From contig NC_072895.1 of the NCBI RefSeq assembly GCF_027943255.1, positions 88,786,001-88,850,000 of the forward strand: a DNA stretch of 64,000 nucleotides, given 5' to 3'. The DNA comes from Anastrepha obliqua (lineage: Eukaryota; Arthropoda; Insecta; Diptera; Tephritidae). Under the pieces are notes generated by a model. It searched no databases. It saw only the letters and a list, made by a program, of their open reading frames with translations, and was not told the origin of the DNA. Position numbers and translations under genes: made by a program. This document shows positions 51,670-62,265 of this stretch, in pieces (within the stretch, counting starts at the first letter, position 1; every line of letters begins with the position of its first letter).

Positions 51670-52886
51670 TTCGGTTGGGAAATAAGTTCATAGCGTTCTT
51701 ATATTTTCTTTTATTTTACAACGATTTCTTTGCTGTTGGGCAAAGTGTAAGTATTCATTCCATAGAACTCTTTCTGCTCCACAAATCTATGTTATTGTAT
51801 TTTTGAGTTATTTAATTTTGTATTAGTTTTGAGGCTTAGAAATGCAATACCCAGGAGGCAAAAATTAACATTTTCGACACCTGCACTTCTTTGCTTTTCA
51901 TCGAGGTCAAAAAGCTGCCAAAGCAGGCCGGGAAATTTTCAACGTGCAGGAAGAAGGTGTCATAGGCGAGTCCAAGGCATGAAAATGGTTTGCAAAGTTC
52001 AAAAATGGCGACTTTGACGTCGATGACACGTCCCTCAGCGGAAGGCTTTCTGAATTCGATGAAGAACGTCTCTAATCACTTTCGAAGGTGAACGGTCACC
52101 AAATGAAAAAATGAACTGTTATCATAAAACATTTTTCAATCAGCTTCATTAAATGGGATTCACAGAAAAATTGGGGGCCCGGGTGCCTCACGAGCTCAAC
52201 GAAAAAACAAAGAAAGTCGCCTTCAAATTAAGTCTCAGTATCTCGCCCGCCATCGAGCAACACGCAGTCATAAACAATGTTTTTTGTACCGAATCGTCAG
52301 GGGAGATGAGAGAAGTTGCCAATACATCAATATGAAGCAAAGAAAGGAGTGGTTGGCCGGATCTTCACCCGAAGATCATGATGTGTTTGATGGGACTGGG
52401 AGGGTATGGTGCACTGAGAAATGATCGGAAAGAATGTCACGGTCAACAAACAGCTCTGTTCAGCTACACCACGTCAATGAGGCTATTCGACTGAAAAGAC
52501 CTGCTCGCCATACTCCTTCACGACAACGCCAGGCCCCATATTGCACAAGACGTCAAAACTGTACTCTAAGAGCTCAAATGGGAGGTCCTTCAGCATCCGC
52601 CGTATTCTCTGGACCTTAGACCGACGATTACCATCTTTTCCGCTCCCTGTCCAGCCATATGAAGGGCGTTACCTTCGATTACAATGAAGTTACTAAAAAC
52701 TGGATCAAAAACTTCTTTGACACCAGACCAGGCGATTTCTGCCAGAACGGCATCAGCAAATTGGTCGAGAGGTAGGAAGAGGTTGTTAACAGCAACAGCG
52801 CATATATAATTGATAAAGTTATGACATAATTATTGTTTATTGTTTAAATAAAAGACTTCGGTAAAAATGCTAATTCCCGAAACTTA
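51670..52886 (+). mobile_element. mariner (vertumnana-like), degenerate, about 1.2 kb
   Basis: Left end TTCGGTTGGGAAATAAGTTC at 51670 matches the end deduced for the mariner at 17031-24220; the right end near 52886 is eroded (AAAATGCTAATTCCCGAAAC). Transposase scraps on the plus strand: VDDTSLSGRLSEFDEERL (52015-52075), MGFTEKLGARVPHELNEK (52153), HRATRSHKQCFLYRIV (52245), and the C-terminus TKNWIKNFFDTRPGDFCQNG and VERWEEVVNSNSAYI (52690-52810). Many stops. Confidence 0.8.
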
Positions 52887-53248
52887 CAGAATGGATCCGA
52901 GATAATGCTGCAATAGTCGAGGTTTGATCTATCAAGAGAAAAATACAAATTCTTCAGAGTAGTAAGATCCAGGAGTTCCTCTGAATTCCGTACTACAAAG
53001 CCGAGCATAAATCTAGAATTGGCAATCATAAAGTCTATATGTTTAGAAAACAATATTTTCGATGTAAATATGACCCCAAGTCTTTCGTTTCATACATTTT
53101 TGTATTCTCTTTACATCTTCTTTAGAAATATGAAGCAGCTATGATGAAAATTATTTTATTAAAATACTATTAAATTATAAAATTATTTTTCTAAAATACT
53201 TTTAAATTTCAACATTTTCATTTTTGGTAACTTTTTCGAAACCCCCTT
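52887..53248. other. 3' flank of the protease gene; nothing recognised
   Basis: AT-rich. The minus-strand open stretch 52844-53053 contains RT-like words (MIANSRFMLGFVVRNSEELL, LYFSLDRSNLDYCSII) and may be a small jockey/CR1-like scrap similar to 41385-41609. Likely 3' UTR end for the protease lies here but no signal was fixed. Confidence 0.4.
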
Positions 53249-54184
53249 TCAGTTCAAAATTGTGTGTGTTATCCATGCCATGGAGTTTGCAACACTTTCA
53301 TACATAAACGGCACAGTAGTGAGAGCACCGCACCCGTTCTTATAACCAAAGGAAACTAAACCAATTTGCGTGTAACGTTCCATATACATGCCCCAAATCA
53401 TGCGTTGTGGGTCTTTCCAAAACAGTGGACCACCAGAATCGCCCGGACAGGAAACGGAGTTGTTTACACCGGCACGGGTGCAAATTTTTGAATCATCAAT
53501 CAAGTACCTGATATATATCTCCTTACAAACATCCAGTTCCTCAAGTTTCAGTAGACCCTTCTGTAGAATATCAGCTGGTTCATCTGTATGTATGGAATGG
53601 AAGTGCATTGTAAATAAAATATTCAACACTTACTGTAAGCAACACTTACTGTTTTCTGTTAGCCCCCAGCCAGCAACGGTTAAATTACTATTCGGCGGTA
53701 TTTCAAATGCCCCTGGTTGCGTTGGCAAGCAAATAGGTTTGATGTTGACTGTAGTTTTGGAAATAAAACAAAAAATATAAAAACAGTTTAGAGATACTAA
53801 GTAAGACACGTAGGTATCGTGGTTAACGAGACCTCTGACTCCTTAGCTAAGATGGGCTCTGAGGCCAACTTCTTTGGTCCACTACGTTGGTCCCTTCTAC
53901 GAATCAGGTGTGAGGTCTTTGGCACTGATGTGTTAAGAAGCGACCATCGTGGCTCCCTGGCACCACAAGATCTATTCAGATTTCTTCGGAGTTCGGGTAG
54001 ATATAAAGAAAATTAAAAGAGAATCTAAGTGTAGTACAATCGACTTAATTTATGTCTGAGTGCTGCACTTGCTAGTTGTCCCGACAAAAAAAAAGAATTT
54101 GTAAATAGAAATCAAAAACATGCACAAACTTAAAATTTCATCAGAATTATATATATATCAGAATTATATATATATACATCAGAA

Positions 54185-54217
<33 letters not shown>

Positions 54218-57200
54218 ATTGACGCGTACACCCTTTTTGGGTGTTTGACTGAGCTCTTCCTCCTATTTTGGGTGTGCGTCTTGATGTTGTTCCACAAATG
54301 GAAGGACCTACAGTTTCAAGCCGACTCCGAACGCCAGATATTTTTATGAGGAGCTTTTTCATGGCAGAAATACACTCGGAGGTTTGCCATTGCCTACCGA
54401 GGAGCAACCGCAGGAGTTGGTGTTTCACCGAGATTCGAACCTACGTTCTCTCTGTGAACTCCGAATGGTAGTCACGCAGGTCTGGGGATCTCCCTCAGTT
54501 TTCAGCTCCACGTCTACTGTAGTGTGAGGCTGAACTGATGGCAATAATGAAAGCTGTGACACTGATACAGTGTGATGCGATATCCGTAAATGATATCTAC
54601 ATTTTCACTGATAGCCAGGTGGCGACAAAATCCCTCACAGAGCGGCCGACAACCTCCAAGGCAGCCACCAAATGCCACAGAATCTCTACTAAGCCATCTC
54701 TGAATCTCTGCTGATCTCAGTCATAACGGGGCGCTGCCTAATAGATATACACGTCAAAAGATGGTTGTGCAAACATATGTCTTCTGCAGAAGTTGTCTAG
54801 ATGAGGACGAGGAAGCGAGAATCTCGCACCGACTGTGCCACTGTCCTGCTCTATCCAGACGCAGGTTTACTATTCTGGGTAAATAATTTTTTAGTGAGTT
54901 GGAAGATCTACGTTCTATAGATATCAGAGATATTCTAAACTTTTTGAAAAGCACACACTGGTTTTAACAGAGTTAGGGACAAGCTCCCCACGCGGCATAA
55001 CAACGGGCTATGAGCCTGAGTGTGTGCCACAGGACAACCGCTTCAACCTGACCTAACCTAGTATAGTCAAAAATAAAATTTGTGCAAAAGTATTTTCAAG
55101 TCTTCTATACTTTACGATATTTATAATTTACTTACTTGTAAATGTAACAGTTCCATTAAGTTTGATCAAAGCGATATCTTTGATCTTTTCCATAAAATTG
55201 TAGTTTGGATGCTTGAAGACTTTTTCGATGCCAAATTCCTTGTATGTGAGACACACTCCAGCTTTGCAATCACTTTCAGTGGACACTGTGTGTTCTCCCA
55301 AGCGCACGATTTGTCTACATATTTTAATAAATAAAAAATAAATAAATAAAATTAAATGAAATCTCGTTAATAAACGCGTTTTTGAGTAACTAACAATATT
55401 TTGTGTTGGTAAGAAAGTAATTTCCCTATAAACATTTTGGTCCGATCGCAAGTTGAGAAGGATTTGATAACTAACCATTTTCTTAAATCTCAAATGTTAG
55501 TTCTCAAACGTATCTAAATTTACCGTTGATGGCATTCTCAATTTTTAATAGAGCACCTCTCAGTTTTAATAGGGCAGTTTCATTAGTTCACAAATTGAAA
55601 AAAGTCATCTGTGAAAAAAGTCCAACTCAAACACGAACGGAATGGAAGCGATTGTTCTCATAGTTACTTAGTCTTTGCAGCCACAAACGCCGATCGAGAA
55701 AGAATTAGAAAATAGAAAATCTAGTCCAGGGAAATGAATGTATCGACCAGATCCATGCCAAGACTAATTAGAGATGATCTCCATATGAAAACCTTCCGTC
55801 GCTCAACTGATTATCTTTTGAAAACGCGCGTGAAGAAAATTAAACTCGCGGTCAACGGCTGTGAAAATATTTTTCATGGAATGATTTTCACAGATGAGAA
55901 AATTTTCACTTTTGAAGAAGTTTTTAATGAGCAAAACGACTAAATCTATGCTAGAACTTCTAAAGCCGCTACTAATGTTGTTCCAAGGGTTCAGGGTGGC
56001 CACCATCCAGTCTGCGTAATGGTCTGGTGGGCAGTGTCTTATAAAGGCTTTACATCTCTTCATTGCTGCGAAAAAGAGGTTAAGACCGAGGCAAAATGTG
56101 TTCCAGGATAATCTCTTAGAAAGCTTGAGAATTAGAGGAGAAAGTCTGTCGAAGACGTCACAGAAATTTGCAGAGTCTCAAACAGTCTTTGGTTCGAGCA
56201 GCTGAATGGCCTAATCGTTTGAAGGCCTGTGTAAAATCAGATAGCGACCATTTCGAATGAAAATTTAAAATTTTGTTTTTAATATTTACATAACTAAATA
56301 AAACTATCTTCATTAAAAAAAGTATTACAATTTCATATCTACATTCTGTCAAAAAAGTACCGGGAATTGTTCAGTCATCAAAGCACCTTTTAAACGCGTT
56401 TGAAGAGATCTTCTTCAGCTCTTTCAGAGAATTCTCCTTAATGGCCTCTATCGACGCAAAGCGGCGTCCGCGGAGTGGCAATTTCAGTTTTGGGAAAAGA
56501 AAAGAGTCACTGGTGGCTAAATCCGGTGAACACGGTGGTTGTTCGATGACTTTTGTTGAGTTTTTGGTTAAAAAAGTGTTCACACTATGAGCCTTGTGAG
56601 ACGGTGCGTTATCATGGGGCAAGATCCATGAGCTTTCTTTCCACAAATTGGGCCATTTTCTACGCATATTCTCTCTCAAACGTCGCGTAATTTCCAAGTA
56701 ATATTCTTTATTTACTGCAGAACCATTTGGAATGAATTCCGAGGGCACAATACCATGACAATCAAATAAACCGAGTAGGATGACTTTCACTTTTAACCGA
56801 CTTTGACGTGGTTTTTTGTGTTGCGGCTGGCTCATGTGGATAACGCCATTCAGCCGCCTCTTGACTGGTTTGCATGTCAAACTCATATACCCATATCTCA
56901 TTACCTGTTATGATGCGCTGAATAAACGTTCGGTCCGAATTTACTTGCTCAAGCATGTCTTCAGCCACCTGCTTCTGATGAATTTTTGAAAGAAATTCAC
57001 CTCTTTTGGAACGAGTCGAGCAGCCACGCGTCTCATGAGCAATTGGTGGTGTAACGTGTTGTGAGTTGATTCGTAAGACATTCAAACTTAAGTGATGGTT
57101 TTCCAACACCATTTCCTTGACTTTGTCCATGTTTTCATCCGTTGAAAACGTTGATGGGCGACCTGATTGGGGCAAATCTTCCACGACTTCTCGGCCCTCA

Positions 57201-58474
57201 GTAATAGCCTTATACCACTCATAGACCCTTGTTTTTGATAAAGCACACTCGTCATAGGCTTTCTGCAACATTTTCAACGATTCGGCATACGAAATCCCGT
57301 TCAAAGCACAAAATTTAAGACAAATTCTTTGTTCGATATTTATATCCATAGTGAAAATCGCAGAGCACTCCTGCGGTTGACTGATATAATTAAATGCCAA
57401 AAACAAGCTAGTTGACAGATCAGGCTCAAACTCTGCGACACTATAGAGGACAGTTGTACCAACATCCAGCAAAAAAACAAAAAATGTAGACTTATGTGTA
57501 ACGCGCACTTTTTAAATGAATAATTCCCGATATTTTTTTCACAGAATGTATATGGGATTTTTTAGACAACTTGTCATACTCTTAATATAAAAATAAATAT
57601 TCACAAAAATCACAAAATAAGATAGTCAAAATTAGCCAAAATGTTTATGGACTACTATTTCGTACTGAGTTGTATAACTTTAATGCCAATACTCACAGAT
57701 CATCATTAATGCAATGCGCCGCTGTTAAAACAAAACGTTCCGTTATTACTGAACCACCACATTGAGGTTGCTTGTTGGCATAGAGTAACATTGCGACCCA
57801 TGGAAATTCATCTAGAAAAGTACTTGTACCAAATGCTACGCGATCGGTCAGGACTCTTCCACAGTTTTGCTTATTCAGCAATGCCAAGCCGTCAGGATGC
57901 AAATTAAGCAAATCTGAACTCGGGGTATTGGGTGCAGCTATGAGTTGGCCAAAGCGTGAAGGTAACGCAGCTACTTTTGGTTTTGCTGTTGTTGTAGTTG
58001 TTGTGGCAGGTGTAGTTGTAGTTGTAGTGGTAGTTGTAGTTGTAGTGCTACCGGTAGTTGTACGGCGTCTACTTCCAGTAAATTTGCTGCGCGGACAACA
58101 GACAACTTCACCAATCTATGCAACAAATTATCAGTTAGTCATTAAGTCCTTTTAAACTTTAAATAGGAAATTTCTTACAAGTCCCGAATTTGCACAGTCC
58201 TGGTTATTCAGCAAATCCTCATATATCATAGTATCTCGTAGCGCGGGACAGTTTTCAGGCCAGACACAGTAGCCGATCTTTCTTGCTGGAGTTCTGCAAC
58301 GAATCCTGCTAGCTTGAGAGTATTTCTTATATCAGTTAACGCGTTTTATTAATTTCAAAATGTGTGCTAGCATCACTACTATGCCGCGCACAACTTACCA
58401 ACAATTATATTGTTCCAATTACAACAACAAATTACTACGAAAAATATATACAAAGAAATATTAAGTCCCGCCAT
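53249..58474 (-). CDS. CLIP-domain serine protease, 413 aa, six exons
   Basis: Minus-strand join: 58474-58399, 58312-58179, 58115-57697, 55314-55136, 53748-53650, 53583-53249; every junction has GT-AG and keeps frame. Residues 1-26 are a signal peptide (SLYIFFVVICCC). CLIP domain with six Cys: C31, C41, C47, C65, C76, C77. A Thr-rich linker (about 89-115) leads to C155 and a likely activation site R162|V163 (TDR|VAFGT). The S1 catalytic triad is complete: H204 (TAAHC), D256 (DIALIKL), S352 (GDSGG). Position 189 (chymotrypsin numbering) is V346 where trypsin-like CLIP proteases have Asp. RLGEHTVSTESDC and layout resemble the Grass/Easter group of extracellular cascade proteases in immunity or dorsal-ventral patterning; exact orthologue not assigned. 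Introns 3 (2.4 kb) and 4 (1.4 kb) are full of transposons; introns 1, 2 and 5 are 63-86 bp. Confidence 0.95.
53810..54090 (+). pseudogene. LOA/R1-like retrotransposon, C-terminal scrap in intron 4
   Basis: Plus strand, open 53819-54016: NETSDSLAKMGSEANFFGPL (RNase H end, D..LA motif) joined by an internal deletion to LFRFLRSSGRYKEN, the terminal residues of the ORF. A 3' UTR with GTGCTGCACTTGCTAGTTGT and a short poly-A (54087-54095) follow. It lies antisense in intron 4 of the protease gene. Confidence 0.65.
54130..54219. repeat. AT microsatellite with ATCAGAATTATATATATA units
   Basis: Three units of ATCAGAATTATATATATA-type followed by (AT)n to 54219. It lies at the tail of the SINE at 54220-54478 and probably grew from it. 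Confidence 0.8.
54220..54478 (-). mobile_element. tRNA-derived SINE, copy 2, 5' truncated
   Basis: Minus strand: starts at 54478 (GCGTGACTACCATTCGGAGT), box B GGTTCGAATC at 54432-54441, body with GGCAATGGCAAACCTCCGAG, GTATTTCTGCCATGAAAAAG, CTCCTCATAAAAATATCTGG, CCATTTGTGGAACAACATCA and GGGTGTACGCGTCAA end. Lacks the box A present in copy 1. Longest body of the three copies. Confidence 0.85.
54479..55065 (+). pseudogene. LOA-like RNase H and 3' end fragment in intron 4
   Basis: Plus strand: AELMAIMKAVTLIQCDAI and DIYIFTDSQVATKSLTERPT (RNase H, second Asp in TDSQ) at 54530-54660, then the zinc-binding tail region in another frame, FLKSTHWF-type end near 54960, and a 3' end GGGCTATGAGCCTGAGTGTG..GGACAACCGCTTCAACCTGA. 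Same family as 14460-16860. Antisense to the protease gene. Confidence 0.7.
55560..56260 (+). pseudogene. Tc1-mariner-type transposase fragment in intron 3
   Basis: Plus strand: MPRLIRDDLHMKTFRRSTDY then FTDEKIFTFEEVFNEQND (first catalytic Asp, 55888-55940), and after a stop YARTSKAATNVVPRVQGGHH, VCVMVWWAVSYKGFTSLHCC to about 56070, then degenerate to 56260. The second and third catalytic regions are lost. No inverted repeats found. Confidence 0.7.
56342..57548 (-). mobile_element. mariner element, 1207 bp, in intron 3 of the protease gene
   Basis: Ends: left CATTCTGTCAAAAAAGTACC (56342), right reverse complement CATTCTGTGAAAAAAATATC, continuing CGGGAATT on both sides. TA at 56340-56341 and 57549-57550. 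Same transcriptional direction as the protease gene. Confidence 0.93.
56371..57349 (-). pseudogene. mariner transposase with D-to-N change in the first catalytic position
   Basis: ATG 57349: MDINIEQRICLKFCALNGIS, with helix-turn-helix SYAESLKMLQKAYDECALSK and GRPSTFSTDENMDKVKEMVL. The first catalytic motif reads ITGNEIWVYEFD (Asn for Asp). One frameshift near 56800, then VILLGLFDCHGIVPSEFIPN, PHDNAPSHKAHSVNTFL (second Asp) and PPCSPDLATSDSFLFPKLKL (third), stop at 56371. 326 codons. Only one frameshift and one catalytic change; otherwise well preserved. Confidence 0.9.
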
Positions 58475-58622
58475 TGCACTGCCGCTTAATTCAAGTACTC
58501 AATTGCAACTGCGTTGATTTGCTATTTAAGCAGCCACCTAACGTAATCCACTGAAAGGCAGATCGCCAAAATCCACAATTCGCGTAAAATACAAATAACG
58601 AGCATAAAACGGCTGGAATGCA

Positions 58623-58631
58623 CTTTATATA
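58623..58631 (-). promoter_or_regulatory. Likely TATA box of the CLIP protease gene
   Basis: TATATAAAG on the minus strand, 149 bp upstream of the start codon, which predicts transcription start near 58595-58600 and a 5' UTR of about 120 nt. A weaker TTAAATAG lies at 58523-58532. Position and strand support it; not otherwise proven. Confidence 0.6.
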
Positions 58632-58885
58632 CCCAGCGCAAGTTTTAGAGAAATGCCATTCAGGGAACTGATTAAGATTGACGAAGCTGATACCACAACT
58701 AAGGCGTTACTCACTTAGTTTAAGTACGAGGACGGTTCAATAAGCACCCGTGTTTGAGGAAAGTTGGAGTTAGAATCGTGTGTTGCGATCTATCACACGA
58801 CGACAAAACAAATTTCAGACAAAAGATCCAGTAGTTTGGATTTGGCAGCTACTCGAGCTGAACATGTTTTGTGATTTTCGCTAAG

Positions 58886-60580
58886 ATGGAAAAAGAGCAG
58901 AATCGTTCCGTAATTCGCTTTTTGTTTTTGGATGGGAATAAATGCGACGAGATATAAGCAAAGTTGGATGCTGTCTATGGAGACGTTTCGCCATCTATGA
59001 CCACAGCTAGATATTGGTTCAACGAATTTAAACATGGGCGAATATCTGTTTTTGATGAGGAGCGCCCAGGAGATCATTCAAAAAATCTACGACATGATCG
59101 ACGAACGAAAGTGCACGAAATAACAAAGGGCATAGGCGTGTCGATCGGAACGCAATTAATATGTATACCATATTACATGATAGGTTAGGTTGGAATGGTT
59201 TCCCAAGGAATGAGCAGACTTGGACGAAGATAAACGGATTCGTCCTTTGTGATACCATTTGAAAGAGGTAAGGTGAAAGAGAAAACCGATGCGATGCAAG
59301 GAGAAGGCGGGGAGGGGTGGTGGTGAGATGGTTAGGAGGATGGGTTTAGGGAGCTTAGATTTTGAACAATGACTGTGCAGCGTTTGCGTCAACCGCTTAG
59401 TGTTGCTTCATCAGATTTTTAATGTCAAAGCCAGCTATATCAGCAGGCTTAGCAAAGATGTAAGAGCCAAGAGGCCTAGATCTTAACCCCGCCAGAGCAA
59501 GGCAGCTACAGAGAAGGTGCTGAGATGATTCCACCTCATCCTCCATACATCCGACGCAAAAACGACCCGAGTGCCCCCAATCCACACGTGGCCAGAAGGA
59601 TTTCGCGACCTTAAAAGTTTTGCCGAGTTAGCGCGAAGCCCATATTTCCAGGAGCAGACCGCTGGCAGTCAGGGGGATCCCAATTATCTCCCTTCGCGGG
59701 AAATCACCTCACATGTCCCTTGTCTGGCCAGCTCATCCGCCTCACAGTTTGCCGCAATGTCGCTGTGACAGAAACCCAGATGAGGCTTATGTCAAAGAAT
59801 TCGGACGCAGTCGCAAGTGAGGGCAAGGCATTCCCTGACCAGTTTCGAATGCACCGTCATTTACCCGAGGGCCCTTATTGTCGCTTGGCTGCAGGTGTAA
59901 ATATTTACTTCCTTAACTGTTAGTACGCATGTGAGCAGCCAATCGGTTGCCTCCTTGATTGCGGCATTTTGCATGATAAGTTGGCGATGAACAAAATTGT
60001 TGGCCCGATGGGTGCCGCTATTGCTCATAAGCAACAACAAGCGGATGCGGCTGTTAATTTCGAAGCGGTGTTTGAAGTAATTTAAGCGAGATCCGAAGTA
60101 ATTTTTGCGTCAGTTGTCACCGGTGAATCTGCTCCACAGAAGACGAAGACATCACCATCGGCCGGAAAGGTCATGGCGAGGTTTTTTTGGGATGCGAACG
60201 GCGTCATCCTCATGGATTTTTTAGAAAAAGGAAGAACGATCACTGGACAATACTACAGTGAGTTATTGGAACGCTTTCACAAAAAATTGAACGAGACACG
60301 GCCGCATTTGGCGATAACGCACCAGCACATTCATCTGGAGTTGTCGCCGCCAAACTCCCGGGATTACCTTATAAATTGCTGCCGCACCATCCGTATTCAC
60401 CCGATCTGGGTCTCTGGGACTTTTTCTTGTTCCCCAACTTGAAGAAATGGCTCACGGGGAAAAAATTTAATTAATATTTTGAAAAGTTTGACAAATCCTA
60501 TTTTTTGGAGGCTTTCAAAAAATGGCCGGAGCCTTGGGAGAAGTGTATCTTTCTAAAAGAGGGCTATGTTAAAAAAGTAA
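58886..60580 (+). pseudogene. mellifera-type mariner transposase, interrupted
   Basis: N-terminus EKEQNRSVIRFLFLDGNKCD, a stop, KLDAVYGDVSPSMTTARYWF and FKHGRISVFDEERPGDHSKN. The insertion lies in HILHDKL; after it AMNKIVG resumes. The first catalytic region is eroded (QLSPVNLLHR). Later: VFLGCERRHPHGFF-like and open frame 60173-60442 with WDANGVILMDFLEKGRTITG and YYSELLERFHKKLNETRPHL, then DNAPAHSS-like, LPHHPYSPDLGLWDFFLFPN and LKKWLTGKKFN, and the C-terminal KSYFLEAFKKWPEPWEKC. Several frame changes. Confidence 0.85.
59183..59971 (-). mobile_element. LOA/I-like retrotransposon insertion, 789 bp, 5' truncated
   Basis: Target duplication CATGATA at 59176-59182 and 59972-59978; removing the insert restores the mariner frame (HILHDKLAMNKIVG). 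Minus strand: RNase H remnant 59600-59971 with ATDWLLTCVLTVKEVNIYT and HSDIAANCEADELARQGTCE (His and Asp of RNase H), then an open frame 59397-59585 with FCVGCMEDEVESSQHLLCSC (zinc-binding tail), then about 210 bp of 3' UTR ending CAACCTAACC. No poly-A. Confidence 0.9.
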
Positions 60581-60647
60581 AAATAAACTTTTTAAAAAAA
60601 ATGGTGTCTTCATTTCTAACGCGGGTACTTATTGAACCCTCCTCGTA

Positions 60648-61619
60648 CATGTAATTCTGACGTAATGAGTGATAACGGCGCAATGCCTTTATAACATCTA
60701 CCTCAGCGAAAGATGTGTGTCTCCAGTCGGTTCCTATACTATTACTTTCTTAAATGTTTTAACACCCTGTATATGCCTACACACAGTTATGTCGATTAAA
60801 AAGTTTATGTGAACAATTTTGTAGGTATGAAATCGTTTCGGTATAAAAATGAATTTTCTCAGAAGAGATAAAGCATTTTCTCAACCCGTCATGGGCATGC
60901 ATACCTCATGTTGTGGAAATGTGTATTAATTTACGTTGAAATATAACTATAAATATAACTTGCACTCCTCATGGAATGATAGAGATAAGCAGATTTGAAC
61001 TGGGAAAGCCACACTTGCATCAGTTTGCTTCCATTTTAGGATTGTATGTGCATCATTTCGCCTGCAATTAAAACAGCTTAGTCCATGAAAAATTATAAAA
61101 CTCATCGATCAATTCCAGAACCTCATTTATTTAACCTCTGAAGCATTAAAATACTTCTCCTAATCCCTTCGGTAGCTCTGAATCAATTTTGCAAACTAAT
61201 GAGCAGCATCCAGAAAGCGATTTTCTCCAGATACAATTTTTACCTCCGTACACCTGGTCTTCTTACAATACCTAAATTTTTTCCCAAAAAAAACAAATTC
61301 TCGGAATTTAATTGCCCCACCGCGTATCTCGCGCATAATCGGAGTAGCGCTCATAAATAAAATACGAACAGTTTTGGGAAAGCTTATCAGCCCCAATACG
61401 CCGAAATAGATAGGCGTCATGCATTTGATTTCGAGCGTAAGAATTTAATTACGTTTACAAATAATTTACTTCTGGTTACATCTGAAAAAAAAAATTAAAT
61501 AAAAACAAAAAAATATATAAAAATATTATATAAAAGTAAATAAATTAATTCTTTAATAGGCCATCAAAAACTTCCTCTTCAAAGTAAGATAAGAAGGTCA
61601 GTGATTCATTTGTGACAAA
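60648..61619. other. No recognised feature
   Basis: About 970 bp without motif-bearing ORFs or repeat ends. Confidence 0.5.
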
Positions 61620-62265
61620 GCCGACTTATCGTTACGTTAATGCATCCAAAAACACGAATCGAGGACGTTTACTTGCAAAAGACCGCAAATTTCGAAGCAC
61701 ATTAAAAAAAGACTTGCATAAGCTAAGGCAAATTCAGAACAGAATTGAAGAAACGTAAGATTCAAGGATGAATCTTCCTGGTGTACTACTGACAATCGAA
61801 AACTACAATGAACTGTTAAGCATCCAGTTAAGGTTCATGTTTTTTGGCTGCTTCTCCGAAAAGGGATTTGACCATTTATTTGTGTTTACCGAAAATTCGA
61901 ATGCAGTTTTGAGAAATAAACTTTACCGGAAAGTTGCCTGATGCTAACCCTAGTGAAAATGTTTCGGCATAAATGTTTGGGTTAAGCAAAAGCTCAAAGA
62001 AAAACAAATATGGATGGCCAAACAGTTATCATGGCAAATATAGTTTACTAGAATCAAAATTGGTGATCTCAGCTGTAGGCACTTTTTGCGACTAATAAAT
62101 CTTTAAAATATTTGTACTAATGGATCTGTACAATGACATTTGACTAAATTCGTTAGAACTTGTGTTTTGGACAAATTTCTTTATTTTTGTTTTTGTAATA
62201 GCTATGTGAAAAACACATTTGGTTGTCTGTTTTTATAAATAAATCATAACGAAATATATATATAT
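61620..62265 (+). pseudogene. Tc1-like transposase remnant
   Basis: Plus strand: HPVKVHVFWLLLRKGI near 61825-61870 (region before the second catalytic Asp), and LPDANPSENV at about 61937-61965, the signature around the third catalytic residue of Tc1-like transposases (SPDxNPIENVW). Stops throughout. No inverted repeats fixed. Confidence 0.55.

Larger units (their letters stand above)
58727..60645 (+). mobile_element. mariner (mellifera type), 1919 bp including a nested retrotransposon
   Basis: Ends: left CGAGGACGGTTCAATAAGCA, right reverse complement CGAGGAGGGTTCAATAAGTA, few mismatches. TA at 58725-58726 and 60646-60647. Without the insertion (59183-59971 plus 7 bp) the length is about 1.12 kb. 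The ATG at 58886 begins the transposase. Confidence 0.93.

Noticed and set aside
53819..54016. Host gene on the plus strand inside the protease intron
   Set aside because: The words NETSDSLAKMGSEA and LFRFLRSSGR belong to the tail of an RNase H-bearing retrotransposon.
57928..58155. Plus-strand 75-aa ORF with a long Val-rich run
   Set aside because: It is the antisense of the Thr-rich linker codons (ACAACT repeats) in exon 3 of the CLIP protease.
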